This document shows positions 43,945 through 54,560 of a stretch of 64,000 bases of DNA, in pieces. The translations under genes and the position numbers were made by a program. The notes under the pieces were generated by a model, which was not told the DNA's origin, ran no database searches, and saw nothing but the letters and a program-made list of their open reading frames with translations. Each line of letters starts with the position of its first letter. Within the stretch, counting starts at the first letter, position 1. The stretch is taken from contig CM074129.1 in NCBI GenBank assembly GCA_037178625.1, positions 4,525,963-4,589,962 of the forward strand, read 5' to 3'. The DNA is from Skeletonema tropicum. Lineage: Eukaryota > Bacillariophyta > Thalassiosirophyceae > Thalassiosirales > Thalassiosiraceae.

Positions 43945-46900
43945 ATTTTCTTTTTCAGGCGCTCGCGGGTCCCTCCCCTCAAGCGCCGAGAATTTGATGC
44001 CCCGGTACAGGACTCATTTGAATTTGAGGCATGAAGGCTGTTACAAGACTCATTTGTGGCCAAGAGATAACGAAGGAATTAGTACTTGACCTATTGAAGA
44101 CCCGCTTTGACGAGATGAAACCTATGTACTCCTACAAAAAATAATGATCTCGGTTGAGTAGCCCTACTTATATACTGCCCACGACTTTCCCGTTGAAACG
44201 GTTTTTTTGTGAATACAAGTCCTAACGATTCGAGTACCGTATAAGAAAGATCGTCTGGTGATTGAGAATCAAAGAAGTAAAATAATCTCTCTGTATTAAT
44301 TCCTTCGTACATTTGAGAATTACCTTCTCGAATGACTTCCCGGTTACCAGAGCACTGTTTGATTGTAAGGAAGTTGACTCTGCCTCCTGCCGCACGCGAA
44401 TCAGGTATTCTTTCCTCGCGAATCCTGATCTTTCCTCCCCTCCGCATTTCGTCGTCTTTTATTACTCTTTCGTCGTTACATAAATTAGGAGGTAAGTAAA
44501 GTAGAATTGAGATAGAGAGTTGTTGCCGTAGCATTGGTATATTTATATTCTTCTTCTTCTTTGCCTTTGCATCTTTCTTTTTCAATCTCTAACTAACTGA
44601 CCCACCAACGCTGCTTTGTCCTTATATCTTCATTCTTCATTTGTTGTGGTTGCGGTTGCGGTTGCGGATGTGGTCTCTGTCTCTACAATGACAGAGTAGT
44701 TAATCGTTCAAATTCAACACATCCAAGAGAGAGCCTTCCTCTGTTGCGACTGTGTCTGATTATTGCATCAATCAATTCTCCCTACGCCAAGGCCACGGTA
44801 CGTATTTGTATTTGATTATTCGTTCACTTTTCTTCCCATAATTTGCAGCTGCAGCACACGAGACCGAGACGCATGTGATGAACGTATTACATCGCATCAA
44901 CACTACACTATCTTTTGATGTTCATCTGAATCTGAGGGTATCTCTATTAACTACACACTCACCTTCTCTTCTACGTGTCAACTACCTCCCCTGCCACGCG
45001 CATATTATCATACAGGCATACACATACAAAGGAAAAGAGCTCTTGTGTGACCACTTCCAAACATCTTAATAATCATGTTCACTAGCGATAACGATAATCC
45101 ATTCCCCAAACCAAACAATGTCGACGGCGTTCCTGAATCCGAAGAAGATGCAACTGGTATTGAAACCAGTTTAAGACCAACGTCAACAGCGTCTGCTTCT
45201 GCTGCCAACGGGGACTTTGGTGTTGGTGGAGACTCAAGTGGATTTACTTCTTCTGAAGATGAAAATGCTGTTGAAGTCCGCTTGAGTAGTTTCTTAAGGC
45301 ATCATTTGACATCTAGGTCAACAGCATTGGATAGTGCTGGAGGTGAGGTTCATATGGGTGGAGACGACAGCTCATTCAGTTCGTCTCAAGCGTCCGAAGC
45401 AAATGCAAATGATGTCACATCAACTCCCTACGGCTTCAGTTTGCGGAGACTTCTCTACTTGTCAATCATCGTTGCTGCTTTTGCGTCAACTATTGCGGTC
45501 GTATCAAAGGTTCAGCATCAGAAAAAGATTTCAGCTGCTCAACTGATGTCAGAAGAAGAAGAAGATTGTGAGGAAGTGTCTCCCATTGTTGTGAGTAAAA
45601 CTCATAAAACTACTCCTGTACCTATCGCTGTGGCTGTGGACGATGTTCCCAACCCCGTTAAGGATCCGGCAGTAGATTCAAACAACTTGATTCCTGATTT
45701 TTATCGAATTCTTCAAGATGATACTTGCAATGCAGATCCGAATAATTGTCAAGACGACAACGAGAGATGCTTTCTAGGCAGCAACGAGAAATGCAATGGG
45801 AACCCGAATAGTAACCCAGCAGTTGTGGCAGAATGCTGCAATTGTAATGGAAAAAATTGTGGATCAAACATTTGGTACTGTGGATTATGTTTCAACGATC
45901 CTAACTTCCCATCATTGGCTCCCTCGTTAGACCCAACAGAATCTAGTGCGCCATCATCTGAGCCAAGTAGACAACAATCTTCGACTCCATCAATATCTAC
46001 GTCTCCTTCATCCGAGCCAAGTGGTCAACCATCTTCAACTCCCTCGTTGAACCCATCCGTTTCTAGTGCTCCATCGTTGAGTCCATCAGTTTCTAATGTA
46101 CCTTCCTCAGAGCCAAGTGGACAACCATCTTCGGCTCCCTCGTTGAATCCATCTGTTTCTAGTGCTCCTTCATCAGAGCCAAGCGGACAACCATCTTCTG
46201 CTCCATCGTTAAATCCATCAGTATCTACGTCTCCTTCGCCTGAGCCAAGTGGACAACCGTCTTCAACTCCCTCTTTAAATCCATCAATATCTGCGTCTCC
46301 TTCGTCTGAGCCAAGTGGACAACCATCTTCGGCTCCCTCCTTAAATCCATCATTATCTACGTCTCCTTCGTCTGAACCGAGTGGACAACCATCTTCTGCT
46401 CCCTCGTTGAATCCATCAGTGTCGAATTCTCCCTCATCAGAGCCAAGTGGACAACCATCTTCGGCTCCCTCGTTGAATCCATCAGTATCTATGTCTCCTT
46501 CGTCAGAGCCAAGTGGACAACCATCTTCGACTCCCTCGTTGAGTCCATCAGTATCTACGTCTCCTTCATCAGAGCCAAGTGGACAACCATCCTCGGCTCC
46601 TTCGTTGAATCCATCAATATCTACGTCTCCTTCGTCTGAACCAAGTGGACAACCATCTTCGACCCCCTCGTTGAATCCATCAGTTTCTAGTGCGCCTTCG
46701 TCTGAGCCAAGTGGACAACCATCTTCGGCTCCCTCGTTAAATCCATCAGTGTCTAGTTCTCCGTCGTCTGAGCCAAGTGGACAACCATCTTCGACTCCGT
46801 CGTTGAATCCAACTGATGAGCCTTCATCAGAGCCAAGTGGACAACCATCTTCAACTCCCTCGTTCAATCCATCTGTTTCTACTGCTCCTTCATCTGAGCC

Positions 46901-49900
46901 AAGTGGACAACCATCTTCGGCTCCGTCGTTGAATCCATCGGTTTCTACTGCTCCTACTTCTGAGCCAAGCGGACAACCATCTTCGACTCCATCGTTGAAT
47001 CCATCAGTATCTAGTGCTCCTTCATCTGAGCCAAGCGGACAACCATCTTCTGCTCCCTCGTTGAATCCATCAGTTTCTACGTCTCCTTCATCTGAACCGA
47101 GTGGACAACCATCTTCAACTCCCTCGTTGAATCCATCTGTATCTACGTCTCCTTCGTCTGAGCCAAGTGGACAACCATCCTCGACCCCCTCGTTGAATCC
47201 ATCGATGTCTAGTTCTCCTACTTCTGAGCCAAGCGGACAACCATCTTCGACTCCCTCGTTAAATCCATCAGTATCTACTGCTCCTTCATCTGAGCCAAGT
47301 GGACAACCATCTTCTGCACCCTCGTTGAATCCATCAATATCTACGTCTCCTTCGTCTGAGCCAAGTGGACAACCATCTTTGACTCCGTCGTTGAATCCAT
47401 CAGTTTCTACGTCTCCTTCATCTGAGCCAAGTGGACAACCATCTTCTGCACCCTCGTTAAATCCATCAATATCTACGTCTCCTTCGTCTGAGCCAAGTGG
47501 ACAACCATCTTCGACTCCGTCGTTGAATCCATCAGTTTCTACTGCTCCTTCAGCTGAGCCAAGTGGACAACCATCTTCGGCTCCCTCGTTGAATCCATCA
47601 GTGTCGACGTCTCCTTCGTCTGAGCCAAGTGGACAACCATCTTCGGCTCCCTCGTTAAATCCATCAGTATCTACGTTTCCTTCTTCTGAGCCAAGTGGAC
47701 AACCATCATCTGCTCCCTCGTTGAATCCATCAGTTTCTAGTGCGCCTTCATCAGAGCCAAGTGGACAACCATCTTCGACCCCCTCGTTAAATCCTTCAGT
47801 ATCTAGTGCACCTTCGTCTGAGCCAAGTGGACAACCATCCTTGACTGCCTCGTTGAATCCTTCAATATCTACGTCTCCTTCATCTGAGCCAAGTAGACAA
47901 CCATCTTCGACTCCGTCGTCGAATCCATCTGATGAGCCTTCATCTGAGCCAAGTGGACAACCATCTTCGATCCCCTCGTTGAATCCATCTGTATCTACGT
48001 CTCCTTCATCAGAGCCAAGTGGACAACCATCTTCGACTCCCTCGTTGAATCCATCAGTTTCTAGTGCTCCTTCATCTGAGCCAAGTGCACAACCATCTTC
48101 GACTCCGTCATCAAATCCATCTGATGAACCTTCATCTGAGCCAAGTGGACAACCATCTTCAACTCCCTCGTTGAATCCATCAATTTCTACGTCTCCTTCA
48201 TCAGAGCCAAGTGGACAACCATCTTCGGCTCCCTCGTTGAATCCATCAGAATCTACTGCTCCATCGTTGAACCCATCAGTGTCTACGTCTCCTTCGTCTG
48301 AGCCAAGTGGACAACCATCTTCTTCTCCCTCGTTGAATCCATCAGTATCTACGTCTCCTTCATCAGAGCCAAGTGGACAACCATCTTCGACCCCCTCGTT
48401 GAATCCATCAGAATCTACTGCGCCTTCATCTGAGCCAAGTGGACAACCATCTTCGACTCCCTCGTTGAATCCATCAGTATCTAGTGCTCCTTCATCTGAG
48501 CCAAGTGGACAACCATCCTCTGCTCCCTCGTTAAATCCATCTGTATCTACGTCTCCTTCATCTGAGCCAAGTAGACAACCATCTTCGGCTCCATCGTTGA
48601 ATCCATCAGTTTCTAGTGCGCCTTCATCTGAGCCAAGTGGACAACCATCTTCGACTCCCTCGTTAAATCCATCAGTATCTACGTCTCCTTCATCTGAGCC
48701 AAGTGGACAACCATCTTCCACTCCCTCGTTGAATCCATCAATATCTACTGCTCCCTCGTTAAATCCATCAGTTTCAAGTTCGCCATCATCTGAGCCAAGT
48801 GGACAACCATCTTCGGCTCCCTCGTTGAATCCATCTGTATCTACGTCTCCTTCATCCGAGCCAAGTGGACAACCATCTTCGACTCCCTCCTTATATCCAT
48901 CAGAATCTACTGCTCCTTCATCTGAGCCAAGTGGACAACCATCTTCGACCCCCTCGTTAAATCCATCAGTATCTACTGCTCCTTCATCTGAGCCAAGCGG
49001 ACAACCATCTTCGACTCCCTCCTTATATCCATCAGAATCTACGTCTCCCTCGTCTGAACCAACTGGACAACCATCTTCGACTCCCTCGTTGTATCCATCA
49101 GAATCTACATCTCCTTCGGCTGAGCCAAGTGGACAACCATCTTCGGCTCCCTCGTTGAATCCATCAGTTTCTACTGCTCCATCGCTGAATCCATCAGTTT
49201 CTACTGCTCCTTCATCAGAGCCAAGTCAGCTACCGTCAATCTCTCTTCAGCCGTCGACTAAATCAGGCAAGGGAAATACGAGGAGTCCTTCTTCTGCTCC
49301 AAGTTTTCCGCCGTCGTCCAGTTTGTCTCCTTCAACATCAGTTCAGCCTTCTGGCTCCAAATCTAGCAAGGGCAAGTCAGGCAAGGGCAGGTCAGGCAAG
49401 TCAACAAAATGTCGTTCTGGTAAGGGATCGAAAAGTTCTTCCACGACCACCACCCGATTTCTCCGTTAGGGTTCAAAGCGCTTCCCGTTTTGTTTGTACA
49501 GAGTAGTTATATATATGTAGCCAGTTTTATTTGTTTAATCATTTATAGGAAAGTTTTGTTTTTGAAGAGTTGTATTTAGTTTCACTCCTGTCTGTGGTTT
49601 CACATGAGTCTATTTCATTTGGATATCTTTTAGGTTTAGGACATGTTCACACTTAGCTTTACTTTTCCCATTCCTGTATCTGTGTCTGTTGTATACATAG
49701 CACCAAACATGCAATACCAGAGATGGATAGTTTCTTTCTTTCATGGAGACCCTGCTAGATACCAGAAGTGAAAGTGTATTGTCTTGTGTGAACAGTGCCT
49801 GGTGATTTTATATCTGCATGATAATGATAATATTATGTAAACAACCCCACACGGTTGCAAATCTAAGTACGCACACTCACTGCTAGCTGAGAGCTGAGAG

Positions 49901-50108
49901 GTAAATTCTCTTTTCACATGAACAACATGCCATGATAGTCATCGACAACAACTTGAGAGTGTCCAATCTTTTGGAGGTATCTATCTCAATCTCTATTCGC
50001 CCCAACACATATTTTCGTGCGAGAGGTTCCAATAATTTGTGAGCAGCGATAGTAGCCAAGAAGTAGATTGTGACAATAAAGGGTGAACTGAACTACGCCG
50101 CTCCTTCT
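43945..50108 (+). repeat. Direct segmental duplication, copy B
   Basis: Partner of 28494-32380, same orientation. It begins at the same cccagattttctttttcagg, so both share a sharp left boundary. The similarity stops near 50108 and resumes at 52346-52575. The expanded repeat region makes it longer than copy A. Confidence 0.9.
45075..49469 (+). CDS. Ser/Pro-repeat single-pass membrane protein B (expanded)
   Basis: 1464-residue paralog of the protein at 29658-31520. It has an N-terminal acidic region with two short extra segments, a transmembrane helix at residues ~126-146, the ten-cysteine module at ~215-275 and then about 50 repeat units. Most units are 22 residues (66 bp) based on PSSEPSGQPSSxPSLNPSVS. 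Shorter forms contain PSDEPSSEPSG (19 residues) or a doubled APSLNPSVS without the EPSGQ part. The C-terminus KGKSGKGRSGKSTKC is extended by tandem SGKGK/R units. Membrane or cell-wall surface exposure with heavy O-glycosylation of Ser/Pro is likely but inferred. The 5'-UTR intron (44798-44848) is conserved. Long repeat tracts make assembly collapse or expansion possible, so unit number is uncertain. Confidence 0.88.
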   Translation: MFTSDNDNPFPKPNNVDGVPESEEDATGIETSLRPTSTASASAANGDFGVGGDSSGFTSSEDENAVEVRLSSFLRHHLTSRSTALDSAGGEVHMGGDDSSFSSSQASEANANDVTSTPYGFSLRRLLYLSIIVAAFASTIAVVSKVQHQKKISAAQLMSEEEEDCEEVSPIVVSKTHKTTPVPIAVAVDDVPNPVKDPAVDSNNLIPDFYRILQDDTCNADPNNCQDDNERCFLGSNEKCNGNPNSNPAVVAECCNCNGKNCGSNIWYCGLCFNDPNFPSLAPSLDPTESSAPSSEPSRQQSSTPSISTSPSSEPSGQPSSTPSLNPSVSSAPSLSPSVSNVPSSEPSGQPSSAPSLNPSVSSAPSSEPSGQPSSAPSLNPSVSTSPSPEPSGQPSSTPSLNPSISASPSSEPSGQPSSAPSLNPSLSTSPSSEPSGQPSSAPSLNPSVSNSPSSEPSGQPSSAPSLNPSVSMSPSSEPSGQPSSTPSLSPSVSTSPSSEPSGQPSSAPSLNPSISTSPSSEPSGQPSSTPSLNPSVSSAPSSEPSGQPSSAPSLNPSVSSSPSSEPSGQPSSTPSLNPTDEPSSEPSGQPSSTPSFNPSVSTAPSSEPSGQPSSAPSLNPSVSTAPTSEPSGQPSSTPSLNPSVSSAPSSEPSGQPSSAPSLNPSVSTSPSSEPSGQPSSTPSLNPSVSTSPSSEPSGQPSSTPSLNPSMSSSPTSEPSGQPSSTPSLNPSVSTAPSSEPSGQPSSAPSLNPSISTSPSSEPSGQPSLTPSLNPSVSTSPSSEPSGQPSSAPSLNPSISTSPSSEPSGQPSSTPSLNPSVSTAPSAEPSGQPSSAPSLNPSVSTSPSSEPSGQPSSAPSLNPSVSTFPSSEPSGQPSSAPSLNPSVSSAPSSEPSGQPSSTPSLNPSVSSAPSSEPSGQPSLTASLNPSISTSPSSEPSRQPSSTPSSNPSDEPSSEPSGQPSSIPSLNPSVSTSPSSEPSGQPSSTPSLNPSVSSAPSSEPSAQPSSTPSSNPSDEPSSEPSGQPSSTPSLNPSISTSPSSEPSGQPSSAPSLNPSESTAPSLNPSVSTSPSSEPSGQPSSSPSLNPSVSTSPSSEPSGQPSSTPSLNPSESTAPSSEPSGQPSSTPSLNPSVSSAPSSEPSGQPSSAPSLNPSVSTSPSSEPSRQPSSAPSLNPSVSSAPSSEPSGQPSSTPSLNPSVSTSPSSEPSGQPSSTPSLNPSISTAPSLNPSVSSSPSSEPSGQPSSAPSLNPSVSTSPSSEPSGQPSSTPSLYPSESTAPSSEPSGQPSSTPSLNPSVSTAPSSEPSGQPSSTPSLYPSESTSPSSEPTGQPSSTPSLYPSESTSPSAEPSGQPSSAPSLNPSVSTAPSLNPSVSTAPSSEPSQLPSISLQPSTKSGKGNTRSPSSAPSFPPSSSLSPSTSVQPSGSKSSKGKSGKGRSGKSTKCRSGKGSKSSSTTTTRFLR

Positions 50109-50116
50109 CTGTTGTT

Positions 50117-50350
50117 ATGAAAGTGCTGCTGCTCTGTATGTTGACTAGCTCTGTGGCCTGTGGCTCAAGTATCTCCCAGTACTCTCTCTCTAGAGCACAT
50201 CACAACTTTCATATCTCAGCTATAGGGTCACAACAGCCGCAGCGGCGGCACAGCAGCAGCCGAATGTCATTATCAATCAGGCCATTTCTCTCAAGCCGCC
50301 CATTGCGATCCAGCGGTGCTGCAAAAGTAGGAGGAGCGATTTTTAGATGA
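50117..50350 (+). CDS. Possible N-terminal fragment of a secreted or plastid protein
   Basis: 77 residues starting MKVLLLCMLTSSVACGSSIS, a plausible signal peptide, followed by a basic, Ser/Arg-rich stretch (RRHSSSRMSLSIRPFLSSRP) like a transit peptide, and then a stop. No mature domain is found in any frame afterwards (50347-50592 is Asp/Asn-rich). It may be a 5' gene fragment captured between the duplication copy and the MITEs. Confidence 0.3.
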   Translation: MKVLLLCMLTSSVACGSSISQYSLSRAHHNFHISAIGSQQPQRRHSSSRMSLSIRPFLSSRPLRSSGAAKVGGAIFR

Positions 50351-50721
50351 CGTCGATCTTACCAAATTATCAATTATCACGTCGTGGAGGCAATTTCGGA
50401 GGGTTCACCATCATCATCAGTGCCAATTATGATGACAGAAAAGATGGTATTGGGAACGAAAGAGAGATTATTCTGACAACTGACGACGATGATGATATCA
50501 ATAATGATAATAATTATGACATGTCGTCACGAAATGATCGCCATCGCATTATGCATTATCATCCTTGGCTCACCGTGCAGATTTGGCCATGATGTATCTT
50601 ACCAATTCCGCTCTCTGTGCGCACGTTTCAACACTAAATCCACAGCGGATGATTCAACAGCACTAGCGCCATTGGGGGGAAGAGGGGGATTCGAACAACC
50701 AAAACACAATAAGAGAGGTTC

Positions 50722-51311
50722 CACTGGTACAAAATTCACGTAGAAACTGCTCACCGTAGGAATTCAACCAAATTTGTAGGAATTCAAAACCTTGACGAAA
50801 CGTGACGCGCCCCCTTCCCGCCAATTTTTTTATTAGTAAAATGCTCTAGCTTTGGGTCCGAGCGGCCAAAATTAAGTTTCAGGGAAGTGGTTTACATGCT
50901 ATTCCCGAGATACTATCCTTTAGGTGACTATTATGTGAGTATATACTGTCCTGGGTAGGTCATGAAAGCGTATATTTTCGTCGAGCTATGCATTTGAAGA
51001 TACCCTCTAGCTTCATTCTAGTCATGATGGCTGATGGCCGGCCAAATTTGTCTAGCAAAAAGCTAGTGTACTCTCACATGCATTTCTCAGCAGAGAGTTG
51101 GAATTATCGGCCAACCAACATATGTACAGAACCCCCATTTCGGTCGACAAAAGGATGGTAGTACCTTTAAAGCCGGTACATCAACTCTTTCAATCTCGAT
51201 TTTGGCCGCTCGGACCCAAAGCTAGAGCATTTCACTAATAAAAAAATTGGCGGGAAGGGGGCGCGTCACGTTTCGTCGATTTTTTTTTACGTGGATTTTG
51301 TACCAGAGTTC
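50722..51311. mobile_element. MITE with long imperfect TIRs
   Basis: CGAAACGTGACGCGCCCCCT followed by cccgccaatttttttattag and then gctctagctttgggtccgag at the left (about 50797-50872) match the reverse complement of 51200-51277 over ~75 bases. Outside this the inverted similarity continues as ctggtacaaaattcacgt on the left (50727 on) and acgtggattttgtaccag on the right (51288-51305), separated on the left by ~50 extra bases. No coding sequence. Confidence 0.8.
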
Positions 51312-51439
51312 TACGTACGGGGCGGGTGAGCGTCTGGAACCCCGCTTATGATTAGTTTGTTGCGTTGAGGTGGAGGAATGATTGCTAATTGCTAGAGTGT
51401 GCTCGCTATCGCTATTTATCGTGGCGCCGGCCGGCCCGC

Positions 51440-51960
51440 AAAAAAATGAAATTCTCCCCTGCATAAGCCTGCCCTGTCTTTCGCCCGTCTCAGAGGAACA
51501 AAACCTTTTTTTAGACACCTCCACCATGGCGGCCGTACTAACTAGCCCCGAATTTTATTTCCACTATGGACAAGATATAGACAGAACCAATGATGCAGCC
51601 CTTTCGAGTGTGTTCGTGCGGGTCTTGAGTATGAAAGAATCATATAAATATCTTATTTCCTCGCCAAGATAAGCATTTTTGTCGGCCCATAGTAATTACT
51701 GGACAAATTTGGCTAACAAACTCTAGCTTACAATGGAATCACTGTTTCTCGTAGGGCTGATGGAACCCAAACTAAATGAACAAGATTTAACATCGTGAGA
51801 TATAGCCGAAAACGATCCTATCGTCGTTTCCGACATAAAGTAGAGTACATGTGCCAGCCTATCGATCTCCCTACGGCCAAGTTACCATGGTGGGTGTGGG
51901 TGAAAAAATGGTTTTGTTCCTCTGAAGGTTTTGGCGGGTCAGGCTTATTTCTCCCCATCT
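51440..51960. mobile_element. Second inverted-repeat element
   Basis: At 51461-51530 the sequence aagcctgccctgtc ... cagaggaacaaaacc ... ccaccatggcgg matches the reverse complement of 51888-51953. The arms are about 65 bases and imperfect. It is adjacent to the 50722-51311 element, and neither is found in copy A of the duplication. Confidence 0.65.
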
Positions 51961-52011
51961 GTGCCAGTTCATACATTGCATGCAATACTTAATAATATTA
52001 TTGCTGCGCGC

Positions 52012-53453
52012 AGATGTTGTGACATCGTGGAGAATGCGGCGGTCGACACGATGATGACGTGTTGTGCGTCATGTTGTGGCGTCGGCGAAGTTGATGACAT
52101 ATTGAATTGAAGAAATGTTATGGCATGGCTGTGATCTCGTTCGATATTGCAGTAATGAGTGTAAAGAAGATCATCGGTCACAACATGAAGCAAAATGCAG
52201 AGAACGTGCGCGGCTAAATTACGTGACGAGATTTTATTTAGGCAGACTGAAAGCACAGTCATTATGTGATTGCCCAATACATATGCTGCTTGCCCCTTGC
52301 GATCGACGTGAAGCATCAAGTGCTGCAAGCGTGCTGCAGTAGATAATATTGATCTGCCAAGGATGTTTTCCACGCCAATCTTATGCGGCAGCTTGATGAG
52401 CGACTTGAACAAAAATGCCCATTCTGTCGACGCTCTACATAACAGGTACTGAGGATGACTATAATATGAAAAGAATACAAAAGAACGACCCGGTTGCACT
52501 ACGAGAAATGGGCAAGAAGCGCTTTATGATAGGGGAATATTAAGATTCATTCAAATATTTGACAAGCAAAGGCAACTGAAGGCTAAGTGTATGGTCAGGC
52601 TCCCCAGCAAATCTGTTCTCAATGAGTATTTGACTTCAAGAAGTGATCAACATAGCGTTGGAAAGCTTGGAGTGAGAGGAGTTCAAATCCATGCCATGCT
52701 TTGCTTGGCAAGGTTTTGAATCGTGGTGAAATGAATTGTGATATGGAGCTGAAGACCAGGGTAAATTGGAGATGGGGCTTCTTTTTTGGGGTTAACCCCC
52801 AAGGCAAGCTAGGGAATGGGGCTAACAAAATATTTTTTTATTTTTGGAAGCAACTCATTGATTTGGAACAAGCTCATCGAGACGAGCATTTTAAGCCTAT
52901 AAAAGGGTAGGTTAGCCCCAGTAGCGGCTGAGAACAGATAAATTAGCCATTTTTAGGGAGCCTGACCATACACTTAGCCTGAAATGGGTGACGTAGATTC
53001 TCATTACCAACTTTCTCGTTTCTATGCAGATAGAAGGGCGGGGAGGAATGGGAGGAAGGGTTTCGGTTGTACAGGGAGGGAATTGGTCATGGGAAGGATA
53101 AGAAGAAGGAATTCTACCATTTGGAGCAGGCTGCCATCCTAGGTCATCCCCAGGCTAGACTCAATAAATAGACGTACTTTAAAATTTTCATTCATGGAAC
53201 TACAAAAAAACAAGAGGTTTGGCTTTGGCAGAACAGTGAAGCATTTGATCATCGCCGCAAACCTCGGAGACAACGATGCAATTGAACTTTTGAAGGCCTT
53301 TTACAAAGATGGACACATCAGCAAAGATGGACACATCAGCAAAGCTGCATTCGCTGCGGCTTTCCGTGCACATCAGGCTGCCGTCGATGCTACGAAGAAT
53401 CCACAGAGGGGGATGCAGCTGTCAAAGTTGTGGAAGCAGCCGCCCGCCTAGAG
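52012..53453 (+). pseudogene. MYND zinc finger-Sel1 repeat protein, disrupted
   Basis: Pieces in order: TCCASCCGVGEVDDIELKK, then (frame shift) GCDLVRYCSNECKEDHRSQH with the MYND Cys/His spacing, QLDERLEQKCPFCRR, NDPVALREMGKKRF (Sel1-like), then after an inserted MITE (52581-52979) EMGDVDSHYQLSRFY, EFYHLEQAAILGHPQARLN, and FGFGRTVKHLIIAANLGDND to AAFRAHQAAVDATKNPQR. This order is that of diatom MYND-Sel1 proteins. Stops and shifts occur at several points and GHISKDGHISK is an internal tandem duplication. A second partial tail (LHQATVDVIYKESTQRE) follows at about 53590-53660. It is clearly dead but nearly complete in gene order. Confidence 0.85.
52581..52979. mobile_element. 399-bp MITE inserted in the MYND-Sel1 gene
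   Basis: Perfect inverted ends of ~24 bases start GGCTAAGTGTATGGTCAGGC. TGAA flanks both sides (52577-52580 and 52980-52983), a 4-bp target duplication. It interrupts a Sel1 repeat. A related terminus occurs at 42369. Confidence 0.9.
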
Positions 53454-53789
53454 CTAGAGCAATCAAATAAGATTCCGCAGAGAGACATGTCTTGAATTGA
53501 AAGCGTAGCAGCGATTCACTAACATCGCAGCTATCCAAACGCTGAAGGAGGAGGAGGGCAACATGTGGAGAAAGGAACAAAAAAGGCTTCATCAAGCTAC
53601 CGTCGATGTTATTTACAAAGAGTCCACACAGAGGGAGACTGCCGCGAAAGAATCGGTAGCAATTACTAAATTTACAGCAACAAAATGACTCCTTGACGTA
53701 ATTTAAAGTAAAGATTGTCTCGAATTGAAAGCTTTTTCCACAGTTTTCTCCACCAGATAGAGTCAAAGTGTGCTTGTCGCATCGACTAA

Positions 53790-54280
53790 TCAGTACTCTG
53801 GACATAAGTAAGCATCCAGAAGCCTTATGAATATGTTTCTCGTTTTCGAGGTCTTCTGTATTATGCTCAGAACTGAGCGCGAGGTCTTCTTCTTGCTTTG
53901 ACTCCTTTGCATCAATGGTAATTTCTGCAATAGGCTTGTCTCTGTTGACAGAGCCTTGATCGTCTCTATTACCCTCTTTTCTAATGGAAAATACTTTGGC
54001 TCATGGACTGTTTGACGGAAGGATGATCCGATTCTGTCGATACTGCATGTGTGGAATTGAACTCGCTGGAGCGATTCCAAGAGACTTGTCTTTGTTGACA
54101 GAGCCTTGATCGTCACTATTTCTTCCCTCTGTTTTATGGAGAACACTTTACTCATGGTCTCTTCGATCGACTGATAATCTAACTCTGTCGACACTGCCCG
54201 TGGACTAGTGCTCGTTGGAGCGATTCCCTGAGAAAGCAAGACGTCGATGGACTTGTACTCCCTGTTGTTGCTGTTGCTGT

Positions 54281-54338
<58 letters not shown>

Positions 54339-54560
54339 TACTTTTTCTCATCGCTCTAGTTCTTTTGACGTGTGACGCTCTAGCTGCTCCACTTTTGTCT
54401 CTAAATCATCCTCACGCTTCATCTCAACCATTTGACGTCCTTCATCCTCCTCCTTATCATCATCATCATTTTGCATCATCAACTGCAATATCTCGACCAG
54501 CCCACGAACTCTCCGGATAAACTCTCACCAATTCTAGTCTTCCCTGCAAATCCTTCTCTC
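53790..54560 (-). pseudogene. Hypothetical charged/poly-Q gene, frame unclear
   Basis: The minus strand reads as charged coil (GLVEILQLMMQND... KVEQLERHTSKELER) at 54510-54348, then a (CAG CAA) run, then 54239-53790 with two copies of a motif TIKALSTKTSLLESLQ / TIKALSTETSLLQKLP caused by a ~150-bp tandem duplication. Frames do not join without shifts or introns that I cannot place. No family recognised. The poly-Q tract is low-complexity and its frame depends on repeat number. Confidence 0.35.
54263..54335 (-). repeat. CAG/CAA triplet-hexamer repeat
   Basis: About 12 units of cagcaa on the minus strand (ttgctg on the plus strand). On the minus strand it can encode poly-Gln or Ser-Asn depending on frame. 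Confidence 0.95.

Noticed and set aside
44091..44585. 164-residue minus-strand frame divergent from the repeat-protein gene
   Set aside because: The same region in copy A (28785-29179) is broken by indels while flanking non-coding sequence is equally conserved, so it is most likely not coding.
46025..48721. 898-residue open frame antisense to the Ser/Pro repeats
   Set aside because: It is the reverse complement of a 66-bp repeat without stops in that frame. The sense protein has a coherent architecture and the antisense frame has no domain beyond the repeat.
50685..50715. ggattcgaaca resembling a tRNA T-loop
   Set aside because: The stem does not pair and no anticodon or D arm is present.
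54215..54520. Poly-Cys open frame
   Set aside because: It is the plus-strand reading of the CAG/CAA repeat.
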